From positions 1-59,114 of the forward strand of contig JABDJB010000106.1 of the NCBI GenBank assembly GCA_013003425.1: 59,114 nucleotides of DNA. The letters run 5' to 3'. Numbering within the stretch: position 1 is the stretch's first letter; the number at the start of each line of letters is the position of its first letter. Positions 26,581 to 36,889 of this stretch are shown one piece after another. Source of the stretch: Gammaproteobacteria bacterium (GTDB lineage: Bacteria; Pseudomonadota; Gammaproteobacteria; Steroidobacterales; JABDKV01). Made by a program: the position numbers and the translations under genes. Below the pieces are notes generated by a model. It was not told where the DNA came from. It worked only from the letters and a program-made list of their open reading frames with translations, and searched no databases.

Positions 26581-27109
26581 CGTCTCCGGTATCGCTGGGG
26601 TCGAAATTTACCAGTATCTCGTACAACGCATCGGCATCGGGTGCCTCGAGCAGCGAGTCGCGAAACAGGTCACGAGAAAGCATGCGGGCGATTGTCGACA
26701 GCATGCGCAGGTGCATTTGCTCGTCACCGGGCGGTACCAGCAGCCCGAACAGGAAGCGGACCGGCTGGCCATCGGCTGCATCGAATGCAACGGGTTTGTC
26801 GAAGCGCACGAAGGCGGCTCGCAGGTCGGAAACCTGATCGATACGCGCATGCGGGATCGCCACTGCCGAGCCGATTGCGGTGCTGCCAAGTCGTTCGCGG
26901 CTTACCAGGCAGTTGAACACCTCCAGCTTTTGCAGTGGCTGCTCGCCGCTGGCCAGCACTTCACTGAGCATGTCCAGCGCATGTTTCTTGCTGCTGGCAT
27001 GTACGTCGCACAAAACCCGGTCAGGGTCGAGGATGCCGTCCAGACTGACGGCAGCATCTTCCCGGGCCTCGGGCTCAGGCGAACTTGCTTTTGTCCGCAT
27101 CACGCGCAT
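26561..27109 (-). CDS. ptsN: PTS IIA-like nitrogen-regulatory protein PtsN
   Basis: PtsN (EIIA-Ntr) accepts phosphate from NPr and regulates potassium uptake and other processes. In 182 residues the phospho-His is about H87 in SAVAIPHARID, followed by FGLLVPPGDEQMHLRMLSTIARML. The N-terminus is about 20 residues longer than usual; starts at 27109, 27103 (GTG) or 27100 are possible, all within the end of hpf. The overlap with hpf is 35 bp at the longest and with rapZ 20 bp, so the three are translated from one message. Confidence 0.93.
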   Translation of the reverse strand: MRVMRTKASSPEPEAREDAAVSLDGILDPDRVLCDVHASSKKHALDMLSEVLASGEQPLQKLEVFNCLVSRERLGSTAIGSAVAIPHARIDQVSDLRAAFVRFDKPVAFDAADGQPVRFLFGLLVPPGDEQMHLRMLSTIARMLSRDLFRDSLLEAPDADALYEILVNFDPSDTGDDAPDHS

Positions 27110-27395
27110 GGTGGTCTGTCATCTTCTCTTTGTGTTTTCTGATCTGGCGGTCGAGTTTGTCGGTAAGGCTGTCGATCGCAGCATACATATCTGATTCGAC
27201 GGAGCTTGCGTGCAGCTTGGCGCCGCTTACATTTACCGTGGCTTCGGCCTGATGGCGCTGCTTTTCGACCGACAACGTAACGTGGATATCGTTGACGTGG
27301 TCAAAGTGGCGTTTCAGCCGCTCCATCTTGGTGGCGACACGGTCACGCAGTGCGGGAGTTACGTCGACGTGATGACCTGTGATCGTTGGGTGCAT
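27075..27395 (-). CDS. hpf: Ribosome hibernation-promoting factor (short HPF)
   Basis: A 106-residue ribosome-binding factor of the short HPF class, which acts in stationary phase to form 100S ribosomes together with RMF. It shows the beta-alpha-beta start MHPTITGHHVDVTPALRD, then VTLSVEKQRHQAEATVNVSGAKLHA, and SDMYAAIDSLTDKLDRQIRKHKEK. The long-form C-terminal dimerisation domain is absent. It lies between rpoN, 12 bp away, and ptsN, as in E. coli. Confidence 0.95.
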   Translation of the reverse strand: MHPTITGHHVDVTPALRDRVATKMERLKRHFDHVNDIHVTLSVEKQRHQAEATVNVSGAKLHASSVESDMYAAIDSLTDKLDRQIRKHKEKMTDHHARDADKSKFA

Positions 27396-27407
27396 AAATG
27401 CCTCCTT

Positions 27408-28823
27408 TTATTTGACAGTGCGTCTCTTGCGCAGACTCGAAGAAGGTATGTTGAGTGCTTCACGGTATTTGGCGATGGTTCGCCGTGCAACCGTTACCCC
27501 TTTCTCGAGCAGCATTTGCGCAATCTTGTTATCGCTCAATGGTTTTTCCGGGTTTTCATTCGCAATAATCTTTTTGATCATTGCCCGGATTGCGGTCGAT
27601 GACCGCTCCTGACCATCCACGGTGCCAACGTGGCTGGAAAAGAAATAACGCAGTTCTATGACCCCTCTGGGGGTGTGCATGTATTTGTTGGTGGTAACGC
27701 GCGAGACGGTGGACTCGTGCATTTCAATTTCTTCGGCGACATCACGCAGGACCATCGGGGTCATTGCTTCCTCGCCACGATCGAGGAAATCTCCCTGGCG
27801 CGCGACTATACAGCGAGCAACCTTTAGCAGCGTCTCGTTGCGTATTTCAAGGCTGCGGACCAGCCAGCGCGCCTCCTGCAGCTGGGTACGCAGGACGCTG
27901 TGGTCGCCGTCGTTACGGATAGCACCGGCGTAGTTCTTGTTGATGCGCAAATCCGGCAGCAGGCTGCTGTTGACCTCGACCACCCACCGGCCGTCGATCT
28001 TGCGCACAAACACATCCGGAACTACATAGTCTGTTGTGCGCGGGGCAATGGCATTGCCCGGCTTGGGATGCAGACTGCGTACCAGCGCGACGGCCTCGGC
28101 GACCTCTTCATCGCTGGCGTTAAGACGGCGGCGCAAAGCTGAAACCTGGTTATCGGCGATAAGCTGTAACAGCTCGTTATCCTCGGTAATGCCGTAGGCA
28201 ATCAGCAGGCCGGTCGTGTCCTCATCGAGCTGGTGCAGCTGCAGCTTCAGGCACTCGCACAGCGTGCGCGAGCCGACGCCGGCCGGGTCGAAACGCTGGA
28301 TGCGCATGAGCACCGCTTCGATTTCCTCTTCCGGCACTTCAAACTCGTCACCCAGAGTCGCTGAAATCGTGGCGAAGTCATCGGTAACGTAGCCTTCTTC
28401 GTTGATGGCATCGATGATCGCGCTGGCAATCACCCGCTCACGCGGCGAGAAGTCTTCCAGGTCGGCCTGCCATTCCAGGTACTCCTGCAGCGTCTGACCG
28501 GATGTATCTTCGATGTCCTGGCTGATGGGTGGCTGGGCGGATTTGTACTCGCGGTCCGCCGAGGCCGTGATGCGTGGTTCGCGCCAGGCGTCATCGATGA
28601 CCGGCTCTTCGCTGGCCTTTTTCTGCTCGGCCTCGTTCTTTTCCTTTGGCGTGACGTCGACGAATTCCTCGACGTTCTCCAGCATGACGTTGCTCTCCAG
28701 CGCCTCCTGGATGGTGGCCTGCAGGTCCATCACGGGCAGCTGGAGCAGGCGAATGGCCTGCTGCAGCTGGGGCGTCATGGTCAGACTCTGACCGATGCGC
28801 AGTTGCAGTGATGGTTTTAACAT
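27408..28823 (-). CDS. rpoN: RNA polymerase sigma-54 factor
   Basis: Sigma-54 directs RNA polymerase to -24/-12 promoters and needs an AAA+ activator. The 471 residues include the Gln/Leu-rich region I (SLTMTPQLQQAIRLLQLPVMDL, about 13-34), an acidic region II, and the core-binding domain. The HTH segment has MHESTVSRVTTNKYMHTPRGVIELRYFFS, and the RpoN box appears as ARRTIAKYRE near the C-terminus. AAGGAA precedes the ATG. It sits downstream of lptB by 49 bp. A possible -24/-12 site is noted at 43604-43619. Confidence 0.96.
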   Translation of the reverse strand: MLKPSLQLRIGQSLTMTPQLQQAIRLLQLPVMDLQATIQEALESNVMLENVEEFVDVTPKEKNEAEQKKASEEPVIDDAWREPRITASADREYKSAQPPISQDIEDTSGQTLQEYLEWQADLEDFSPRERVIASAIIDAINEEGYVTDDFATISATLGDEFEVPEEEIEAVLMRIQRFDPAGVGSRTLCECLKLQLHQLDEDTTGLLIAYGITEDNELLQLIADNQVSALRRRLNASDEEVAEAVALVRSLHPKPGNAIAPRTTDYVVPDVFVRKIDGRWVVEVNSSLLPDLRINKNYAGAIRNDGDHSVLRTQLQEARWLVRSLEIRNETLLKVARCIVARQGDFLDRGEEAMTPMVLRDVAEEIEMHESTVSRVTTNKYMHTPRGVIELRYFFSSHVGTVDGQERSSTAIRAMIKKIIANENPEKPLSDNKIAQMLLEKGVTVARRTIAKYREALNIPSSSLRKRRTVK

Positions 28824-28872
28824 AATTCCTTAAGTTGCCGGCTCATCCGTTGAGTCGTTGGAAGCTGTTGAT

Positions 28873-29598
28873 TTATAGTTGAAAATCCTCACCGAGGTAG
28901 ACTTCACGTACCCGTTTGTTGGCCAATACATCTTCGGGTCGACCTTCCAGAATGACCTTTCCTTCACTCAGGATATACGCCCGCTCGCAAATGCCAAGTG
29001 TCTCGCGCACATTGTGGTCGGTAATCAGCACCCCGATGCCCCGATCCGTGAGCTGGGCGATGATTCGCTGGATATCCAGCACCGAAATAGGGTCGACCCC
29101 GGCGAAGGGCTCATCGAGAAGAACGAACGACGGCTCAGCGGCCAGGGCCCGGGCAATCTCGGCACGGCGCCGCTCACCGCCTGACAGGCTCATCCCCGCG
29201 CTGTTGCGGATGTGACCGATGTGCAGGTCCTCCAGCAGCTCCTCAAGCATCCTTTCGCGGGCAGCGCCATCGAGGTCGTCGCGCGTTTCCAGGATGGCCA
29301 GGATGTTGTCGGCCACGCTGAGCTTGCGGAACACCGATGCTTCCTGCGGCAGGTAGCCGACCCCCAGCCGCGCCCGACGGTGCATCGGCAGCCGCGTGAC
29401 ATCACGACCGTCGAGCACAATACGGCCGGCATCGCACGGGATCAGGCCGACGATCATATAAAAAGCCGTGGTCTTGCCGGCGCCGTTCGGGCCCAGGAGC
29501 CCGATGACCTCGCCGCTGCTCACCTGCAGCGACATGTCATCGACAACCTGGCGCGAGCGGAAACTCTTGCTGATGCCGTCAGCGCGCAGCGTGGTCAT
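28873..29598 (-). CDS. lptB: LPS export ABC transporter ATP-binding protein
   Basis: LptB is the cytoplasmic ATPase of LptB2FG, which pulls lipopolysaccharide from the inner membrane and drives it along the LptC-LptA bridge. In 241 residues it has Walker A GPNGAGKT (36-43), the [16 protein letters not shown]-loop segment, the signature LSGGERRR near 142-149, and Walker [14 protein letters not shown] near 157-169. [11 protein letters not shown] follows with the switch His. It overlaps lptA by 4 bp. LptF and LptG are not in the window. Confidence 0.96.
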   Translation of the reverse strand: MTTLRADGISKSFRSRQVVDDMSLQVSSGEVIGLLGPNGAGKTTAFYMIVGLIPCDAGRIVLDGRDVTRLPMHRRARLGVGYLPQEASVFRKLSVADNILAILETRDDLDGAARERMLEELLEDLHIGHIRNSAGMSLSGGERRRAEIARALAAEPSFVLLDEPFAGVDPISVLDIQRIIAQLTDRGIGVLITDHNVRETLGICERAYILSEGKVILEGRPEDVLANKRVREVYLGEDFQL

Positions 29599-30332
29599 TT
29601 GTCGATTTCAATGGCTTCGACCTCGGCCTCGGGCAGCGAGGCATCGGCCGGCGGGGTAATTGTTATCCGCACTCTGTCGCCCTGGTCTTCGCCACCGGCA
29701 ACAATGCGCTGGGCGACAATGTCGTAGGTAATTTCCTCGCCGCGGATTTCGTTCTCGCCCTGCGATACCCAGGCGTCGTTTGCCAGCGTAATCGTAGCGG
29801 CGTCGAGGTTGTAGATCAGCCGGCCTGCGCTGCCGCGGGTAATGGTGGTAGCCGGGTTGACGATGCTGTGTTCGAAACGGGCCGGCGTGCCGCTAAGCGT
29901 TACGCTACTGAGGTCATCGTCGGCAAAGGTGACGACAGCTTCGGATGCATCAACGCGCACGGTGGCTTCATTGTCGAGACTCAGCACCGCCGGTGTTCCG
30001 GTGATAGTAGCGCGCTGCAATCGATGATCGGCAAATTTCATCTCGGCCCGTTCGGCCGTGACTTCGGCGCCCTGGCCAAATATTTTCACATCGCCGCTGA
30101 ACACCCAGGTGCTGTTGGCAAAATCCAGTTGCGAGGTGTTGGCATTGTCGGCGGCAATACCGAGGTTGCCGCGGCGGATGGAAACTTCCTCAAAAATCAG
30201 CCGCTGGTTGCCACGATCGAAGTCCGTGGTAGCCGCGTCGAGCAGAATCGGGATTTCCTGGGCCGCAGTCTGAGCGTTGAGCAGAAGCAGCGCTGCAGTC
30301 AGTGCGCGCCAGTCAGGGGAGAAAACGGCCAT
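29595..30332 (-). CDS. lptA: LPS export periplasmic protein LptA
   Basis: LptA polymerises across the periplasm to form the LPS bridge. A 245-residue protein with a signal segment ending near QTAAQ (about 20-25), then repeating beta strands of the OstA/LptA fold such as [20 protein letters not shown] and [20 protein letters not shown]. It is longer than the E. coli protein, with an acidic C-terminal tail ([12 protein letters not shown]). Similarity is low, as is usual for LptA, and the call rests partly on the lptC-lptA-lptB order, with overlaps of 20 and 4 bp. Confidence 0.9.
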   Translation of the reverse strand: MAVFSPDWRALTAALLLLNAQTAAQEIPILLDAATTDFDRGNQRLIFEEVSIRRGNLGIAADNANTSQLDFANSTWVFSGDVKIFGQGAEVTAERAEMKFADHRLQRATITGTPAVLSLDNEATVRVDASEAVVTFADDDLSSVTLSGTPARFEHSIVNPATTITRGSAGRLIYNLDAATITLANDAWVSQGENEIRGEEITYDIVAQRIVAGGEDQGDRVRITITPPADASLPEAEVEAIEIDK

Positions 30333-30867
30333 GTACCTCAGATTGTAACTTCAGTTTCTGGTCCTTCAAATCTGCCCGCAGGCCAACCGCTGTAATCACG
30401 TAGTTACCACGCTCGATCCGCACGTCCTGCTCGGATGTTGCCAAATGTGCGCGCACATCGACGTCCAGTTCGGGGGTCGTCACCACCGTCGTCTGTGGTC
30501 CGACAAACAGCATTTCCTCGATGCGTACGTTGCCAAACAGCTCGATCAGGTCGCCGGCTTCGTTGATGGAGCCGGCGTCAGCCTGCAGGTGCCAGGGCTG
30601 CGGGCCGCCGCTGCTGTATTCCAGGTCTACCGTCTGCATCGAAACTGCACCGCTGGCTGGCTGCTGGGTTATCTGTACAGCACGCAGCGTGTACAGACGC
30701 TCTCCGGCCGGGCTCATGCCCTCGACTACGGCATCGCGCAGGTAGTAACCACCCGGCGGTGCGGCCTCACGCTGTGGTTGTGTTGGCTGGCGCTGCTGCA
30801 CAACGATCCATGTCGTGACGGTCGCGGCCAGCAGCGCGACTGCAATCGCAAAATTGCGCCAGTTCAT
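30313..30867 (-). CDS. lptC: LPS export protein LptC
   Basis: LptC is a bitopic inner-membrane protein that receives LPS from LptB2FG and hands it to LptA. ATG 30867, which overlaps the kdsC stop as ATGA, gives 184 residues starting MNWRNFAIAVALLAA, one N-terminal helix followed by a periplasmic beta-jellyroll. Typical traits are YYLRDAVVEGMSPAGERLYTLRA and the later NVRIEEMLFVGPQTTVVT strands. The frame continues 11 codons upstream, but that would deepen the overlap with kdsC. Confidence 0.9.
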   Translation of the reverse strand: MNWRNFAIAVALLAATVTTWIVVQQRQPTQPQREAAPPGGYYLRDAVVEGMSPAGERLYTLRAVQITQQPASGAVSMQTVDLEYSSGGPQPWHLQADAGSINEAGDLIELFGNVRIEEMLFVGPQTTVVTTPELDVDVRAHLATSEQDVRIERGNYVITAVGLRADLKDQKLKLQSEVHGRFLP

Positions 30868-31373
30868 TGGTAATTCTGGGCGGCGAGTATCAGGTCGCAC
30901 AGTTCACGCACGGCTCCCTCGCCACCGCCGAGGCTGGTGACCCAGTGCGCAATTTCCTTGAGCCGCGGATGGCCGTTGGCCACGGTAACGGCCAGCCCGG
31001 CACGCTGCAGCATTGGCAGGTCGGCGAGGTCGTCGCCTATTGCCGCCACCTGCTCGGCGGTCACGCCGGCTTCGCGCATTACCGCTTCGATCCGTTCGCC
31101 CTTGTCGGCACAATGCATATAAACATCCGCCACACCAAGTTCTTTCATGCGCCGTTTGACAGCCTTTGACTTGCGCGCCGAGATGATCACCGGTTTTATT
31201 CCGGCACTCATCAGACGGCGCAGCCCGAGGCCGTCATGCACGTGAAATACCTTGAGATGTTCGCCGTCTTCGCAGTAGTACAGCCGGCCGTCGGTCAGCA
31301 CGCCGTCAACATCGATTGCAACCAGGCGAATGGCGCTGGCCCGCTGCTTTGTGGCTTGGTCGGGTTCAGTCAA
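30864..31373 (-). CDS. kdsC: 3-deoxy-D-manno-octulosonate 8-phosphate phosphatase
   Basis: KdsC removes phosphate from Kdo-8-phosphate, producing Kdo for the LPS inner core. The 169-residue HAD-family protein lacks a cap domain, as expected for a tetramer. Catalytic motifs are AIDVDGVLTDG (19-29) with the nucleophile Asp, VIISARKSKAV near 62-72, and GDDLADLPML near 114-123 for Mg binding. It is located between kdsD (10 bp) and lptC (4-bp overlap), matching the E. coli order. Confidence 0.95.
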   Translation of the reverse strand: MTEPDQATKQRASAIRLVAIDVDGVLTDGRLYYCEDGEHLKVFHVHDGLGLRRLMSAGIKPVIISARKSKAVKRRMKELGVADVYMHCADKGERIEAVMREAGVTAEQVAAIGDDLADLPMLQRAGLAVTVANGHPRLKEIAHWVTSLGGGEGAVRELCDLILAAQNYQ

Positions 31374-31383
31374 TGGCGGTGTC

Positions 31384-32385
31384 TCACATCACTCCGGCGC
31401 GGAACAGGTCGTGGATGTTGAGCGCCCCGACCAGCCTGTCGTTCTCATCCACTACCAGCAGCCCGGTAATCTTGTTGGTTTCGATTTCCGTTACGGCCTC
31501 GGAGGCGAGGATGCCCTGCGTAACGGTTTTGCAGCTGGTCGTCATCAGCTGCGAAATCGGAGTGTTATGGATGTCGATGTGCCCGTCCAGCGTACGCCGC
31601 AGGTCGCCGTCGGTAAAAACACCGGCAACGCGGCCGTCTTTATCGACTACCGCCGTCATGCCAAGGCCCTTGGCCGTCATTTCCAGCAGGGCATCCTTCA
31701 TCAACGTGTCTGTTGTTACGCGCGGAACCGCGTCGCCACTGTGCATGATGTCTTCGACCCGGACCAGCAGGCGTCGGCCGAGGCGGCCACCGGGATGCGA
31801 GCGGGCGAAATCCTCGGCGGTAAAGCCACGCGCCTCAAGCAGCGCCAGCGCCAGCGCATCACCGGCCGCCAGCGTCGCGGTAGTGCTCGCAGTCGGTGCC
31901 AGGTTCAGCGGGCAGGCTTCCTCGGCAACGCTGACATCCAGGTTGACCGTAGCCGCTGTCGCCAGCGTCGAGTCTGCTTTGCCTGTCAGGGTGATCAATG
32001 GCGCTTCCAGCCGACGCAGCATTGGCAGCAGTATCACCAGTTCCGAGGTTTCACCGGAATTGGACACCGCGATGACGACATCTTCACCGGTGATCATGCC
32101 CATGTCTCCATGGCTGGCTTCACCGGGGTGCATAAAGAACGCCGGGCTGCCGGTGCTGGCGAGCGTGGCGGCTATTTTGCCGGCGATATGGCCCGATTTG
32201 CCGATACCGGTTACTACGATGCGTCCGCGGCAGGCAAGACAGAGTCGGCAGGCTTCGATGAACTCCTCGCCGATACGCTGTTGCAGGGCATTGACCGCCT
32301 CGGCTTCCACCGCCAGAACCCGCCGTGCCAGCTCGATGAGTTTTGCTGCACCAGGCAATGCCTGCCTGCCAGCCGCATGATTCAT
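31384..32385 (-). CDS. kdsD: Arabinose-5-phosphate isomerase
   Basis: KdsD interconverts ribulose-5-phosphate and arabinose-5-phosphate, the first step to Kdo. The 333 residues begin with an SIS sugar-isomerase domain (VVTGIGKSGHIAGKIAATLASTGSPAFFMHPGEASHGD in parts, near 57-94, and AVSNSGETSELV). Two CBS domains follow (ITTDTLMKDALLEMT-like VTTDTLMKDALLEM and SQLMTTSCKTVTQG), ending NIHDLFRAGVM. The start overlaps the end of the yrbG-like gene by 4 bp. Confidence 0.95.
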   Translation of the reverse strand: MNHAAGRQALPGAAKLIELARRVLAVEAEAVNALQQRIGEEFIEACRLCLACRGRIVVTGIGKSGHIAGKIAATLASTGSPAFFMHPGEASHGDMGMITGEDVVIAVSNSGETSELVILLPMLRRLEAPLITLTGKADSTLATAATVNLDVSVAEEACPLNLAPTASTTATLAAGDALALALLEARGFTAEDFARSHPGGRLGRRLLVRVEDIMHSGDAVPRVTTDTLMKDALLEMTAKGLGMTAVVDKDGRVAGVFTDGDLRRTLDGHIDIHNTPISQLMTTSCKTVTQGILASEAVTEIETNKITGLLVVDENDRLVGALNIHDLFRAGVM

Positions 32386-33350
32386 AGTTGATCCACCAGC
32401 AAGAAACCCATGTAACCGGTATACGCAAGCAGCAGGGCAGCGCCCTCGGAACGCTTGATGTTGCCCTCGTCGCCGCCAACATTGTATGCCATCGCGAACA
32501 GCGCGATCGTCAGCCCGATGAGCACCAGAAAATCGCGCGTCAGCACGGCACGCTCGAGGTCGGTCGGGGCAATGGCCGCGGCAAAGCCCAGCACCGCGAG
32601 CAGGTTGTACATGTTGGAGCCGATGACGTTGCCGATCGCCAGATCATGCTCGTCCTTCACGGCAGCCGTGATCGATGCGGCCAGTTCAGGCAGCGAAGTG
32701 CCGATTGCAACGATAGTCAGGCCGATCACCAGGTCACTAACACCAAGCTCGGTGGCAACGTTTGTTGCCGCCCATACCAGCAGACGCGAGGCTGCCAGCA
32801 GCACGACCAGGCCGAGCAGCAGCATGCCCAAAGCCTGGCGCATGCTCAGGTCGGAGCGTATTTCGGCTTCGACTTCCGCCACCATCGGGTCACCGGGCGT
32901 TGACTCCAGTTCGACGCGGACCAGCCAGTACATCATCAGGCCGAGCCCACTCAGCAGGGCGAAGCCCTCGGCGCGACTGAGATTGAGGTCCAGAAACGGC
33001 AGCAAGGTAAGCAAGGTAACCGCGAGCAGCACCGGCATTTCGCGGCGCAATGTCAGCGATCGCACCCGCAGTGGTCGTACCAGTGCCGTGATGCCAAGGA
33101 TAAGAGCGATGTTGGCGATATTGGAGCCGAGCGCATTACCGACGGCCAGGTGCGGGTTGTCGGCCATCGCTGCATTGATCGATACGAGAATCTCGGGGGC
33201 TGAGGTGCCAAAGCCAACCACGGTCAGCCCGATCAGCAGGCTCGAAACACCAAGGTTATGTGCCGTAGCGGCCGCGCCAATCACAAAGCGATCGGCGCCC
33301 CACACCAGGAGCACAAATCCGGACAGTATTGAGGCTAGATAGATCAGCAT
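32382..33350 (-). CDS. Calcium/sodium antiporter, YrbG family
   Basis: An inner-membrane cation exchanger, 322 residues. ATG 33350 gives the standard MLIYLASILSGFVLLVWGAD start; the frame is open about 32 codons further upstream, but that sequence is not family-like. Two homologous halves each carry the cation-binding alpha repeat: GFGTSAPEILVSINAAM near 54-70 and AIGTSLPELAASITAAV near 209-225. About ten helices are expected. It heads the minus-strand run to kdsD with a 4-bp overlap, the same order as E. coli yrbG-kdsD. The ribosome site is weak. Confidence 0.92.
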   Translation of the reverse strand: MLIYLASILSGFVLLVWGADRFVIGAAATAHNLGVSSLLIGLTVVGFGTSAPEILVSINAAMADNPHLAVGNALGSNIANIALILGITALVRPLRVRSLTLRREMPVLLAVTLLTLLPFLDLNLSRAEGFALLSGLGLMMYWLVRVELESTPGDPMVAEVEAEIRSDLSMRQALGMLLLGLVVLLAASRLLVWAATNVATELGVSDLVIGLTIVAIGTSLPELAASITAAVKDEHDLAIGNVIGSNMYNLLAVLGFAAAIAPTDLERAVLTRDFLVLIGLTIALFAMAYNVGGDEGNIKRSEGAALLLAYTGYMGFLLVDQL

Positions 33351-33468
33351 TTTCGGGGAGGCTTTCGCCACGTTACCCGCAGCGAAGCAACTTACGATAG
33401 CACAGGTATTTCGCCGGGAAGACAATTCTCCTTTATTATCAGGCATTCAAACAGCTGCGGACTGCCCG

Positions 33469-34957
<1,489 letters not shown>

Positions 34958-34969
34958 AGCTACTATGTG

Positions 34970-34975
34970 TATAAT
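34970..34975 (+). promoter_or_regulatory. Predicted -10 element of the petABC promoter
   Basis: A perfect TATAAT lies at 34970-34975 in the 67-bp gap between murA and petA. The -35 region about 17 bp upstream (TGCCGG) matches poorly. It suggests petABC has its own transcript start near 34982. Confidence 0.45.
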
Positions 34976-35024
34976 CCCGGGCGTTTTGGCACTGCCAGTA
35001 AATAACCAGAACGGACACCCCTGA

Positions 35025-35624
35025 ATGTCAGCAAGCTCGGATGATCTAGACCAAGGCAGACGTCACTTCCTGACCCTCGCAACCGGCGTTGCCGGCGGGG
35101 TCGGAGTGATCGGTGCCGCAATACCGTTTGTTTCGTCGTTTCGGCCCAGTGCCCGGGCGCAGGCGCTCGGCGCTCCCGTGGAAGTCGATATCAGCAAGCT
35201 CGAACCGGGCGCGCTGATCAAGGTCGAGTGGCGTGGCAAGCCGGTTTACATTCTGAATCGCAGCGAGGAAGTGCTGGCGACACTGCCGGACCTCGACAGC
35301 GTAGTGCGCGATCCGGAATCGGAGCAACAGCAGCAACCCGACTACGCACGCAATCCGCATCGCTCGGTGCGACCGGAAGTTTTTGTGATGATTGGCGTCT
35401 GCACGCACCTCGGCTGTGCGCCCGAGTATCGCCCGGATGTTGCGCCTGCTGATCTCGGGCCGGACTGGGTGGGTGGTTTTTTCTGCCCCTGCCACGGATC
35501 GAAATTTGATATTGCCGGACGGGTTTATGCGGGGGTGCCAGCACCCCTGAACCTGGTGGTGCCGCCGCATCGCTTCCTGAGCGACACCACGCTGCTCATT
35601 GGTGACGACAGGGGAATAGGCTGA
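35025..35624 (+). CDS. petA: Ubiquinol-cytochrome c reductase iron-sulfur (Rieske) subunit
   Basis: The Rieske subunit of cytochrome bc1 carries a 2Fe-2S cluster that takes electrons from ubiquinol to cytochrome c1. In 199 residues there is a Tat-like N-terminus (GRRHFLTLATG) with one membrane anchor at about 18-37. The cluster motifs are CTHLGC (C126, H128, C131) and CPCHGS (C154, C156, H157). The mid-segment PESEQQQQPDYARN is typical of gammaproteobacteria. Stop and start overlap petB by one base (TGATG). Confidence 0.96.
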   Translation: MSASSDDLDQGRRHFLTLATGVAGGVGVIGAAIPFVSSFRPSARAQALGAPVEVDISKLEPGALIKVEWRGKPVYILNRSEEVLATLPDLDSVVRDPESEQQQQPDYARNPHRSVRPEVFVMIGVCTHLGCAPEYRPDVAPADLGPDWVGGFFCPCHGSKFDIAGRVYAGVPAPLNLVVPPHRFLSDTTLLIGDDRGIG

Positions 35625-36889
35625 TGGCAAACGGTCAGGCCGGAGCGCTCGATCGGCTGGGGCAGGGCGTCCGTACCGTCGGGGACTGGATAAGCGCGCG
35701 CTTTCCGATCCAGCAAATGTGGCGCGACCACATGGGCGAGTACTACGCGCCGAAAAACTTCAACTTCTGGTACTACTTCGGCTCGCTCGCACTGCTGGTG
35801 CTGGTAATGCAGATAGTTACCGGCATTTTCCTGACGATGAACTACAAGCCATCGGCAGACGAGGCCTTCGCGTCGGTCGAGTACATCATGCGTGATGTCC
35901 CGTGGGGCTGGCTTATCCGTTACATGCATGCCGCCGGTGCCTCGTTCTTTTTCATCGTGGTGTACCTGCACATGTTTCGCGGCATGATGTACGGGTCCTA
36001 TCGCAAGCCGCGCGAACTGATCTGGATTCTGGGTATGTTCATTTACCTCGCGCTGATGGCCGAGGCATTCATGGGCTACCTGCTGCCGTGGGGCCAGATG
36101 TCGTACTGGGGGGCGCAGGTTATCGTGTCGCTGTTTGGCGCCATTCCGGTGATCGGTGACGGCCTGTCAGAGTGGATTCGCGGTGACTACTATATTTCTG
36201 ACATCACCCTGAACCGGTTTTTCTCATTCCATGTAATTGCCGTCCCGCTGGTATTGCTGGGACTGGTGGTGATGCACATCCTTGCGCTCCATGAGGTTGG
36301 TTCAAACAACCCTGACGGAATCGAGATCAAGAAACAGAAAGACGAGGCCGGTGTGCCGCTCGACGGCATTCGGTTTCATCCGTACTACACTGTCAAAGAC
36401 CTGGTCGGTGTGGCGGTTTTCGCGCTGCTGTTTTGCGCCGTGGTGTTTTTCGCGCCGGAATTTTTCGGTCTGTTCCTCGAGCATGCCAATTTCGAGCCGG
36501 CTGACCCGCTGAAGACACCCGAGCACATTGCGCCGGTTTGGTATTTCACGCCGTTTTACGCGATTCTGCGCGCCATCCCCAGCAAGATCGGCGGGGTGAT
36601 CCTCATGGGTGCGGCAATCGTCGTGCTGTTCCTGTTGCCGTGGCTCGATCGCAGCCCGGTTCGCTCGATTCGTTACAAAGGCTGGATCTTCAAGGCTGCA
36701 CTGACGATTTTCGCTGTGAGTTTTGTGGCGCTGGGTTATCTGGGGCTGCAGGAAGCCAGCCCGACATATGTATTGCTGGCGCGCATATTCACCGTCTTGT
36801 ATTTCGCATTCTTCCTGGCCATGCCGTTTTATTCCCGCTGGGACAAGACCAGGCCGCCGCCTGAAAGGGTGACTTACCATCATGAATAA
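35624..36889 (+). CDS. petB: Ubiquinol-cytochrome c reductase cytochrome b subunit
   Basis: Cytochrome b holds two haems and both quinone sites of complex III in the inner membrane. The 421-residue protein shows multiple helices, haem-ligand histidines in WLIRYMHAAGASFFF and VVYLHMFRGM, and again in FFSFHVIAVPL and VVMHILALHEVGSNNP. The Qo-site segment appears as the PEFFG motif near 285, followed by PVWYFTPFYAILRAIPSK. It overlaps petA by 1 bp and petC by 8 bp. Confidence 0.97.
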   Translation: MANGQAGALDRLGQGVRTVGDWISARFPIQQMWRDHMGEYYAPKNFNFWYYFGSLALLVLVMQIVTGIFLTMNYKPSADEAFASVEYIMRDVPWGWLIRYMHAAGASFFFIVVYLHMFRGMMYGSYRKPRELIWILGMFIYLALMAEAFMGYLLPWGQMSYWGAQVIVSLFGAIPVIGDGLSEWIRGDYYISDITLNRFFSFHVIAVPLVLLGLVVMHILALHEVGSNNPDGIEIKKQKDEAGVPLDGIRFHPYYTVKDLVGVAVFALLFCAVVFFAPEFFGLFLEHANFEPADPLKTPEHIAPVWYFTPFYAILRAIPSKIGGVILMGAAIVVLFLLPWLDRSPVRSIRYKGWIFKAALTIFAVSFVALGYLGLQEASPTYVLLARIFTVLYFAFFLAMPFYSRWDKTRPPPERVTYHHE

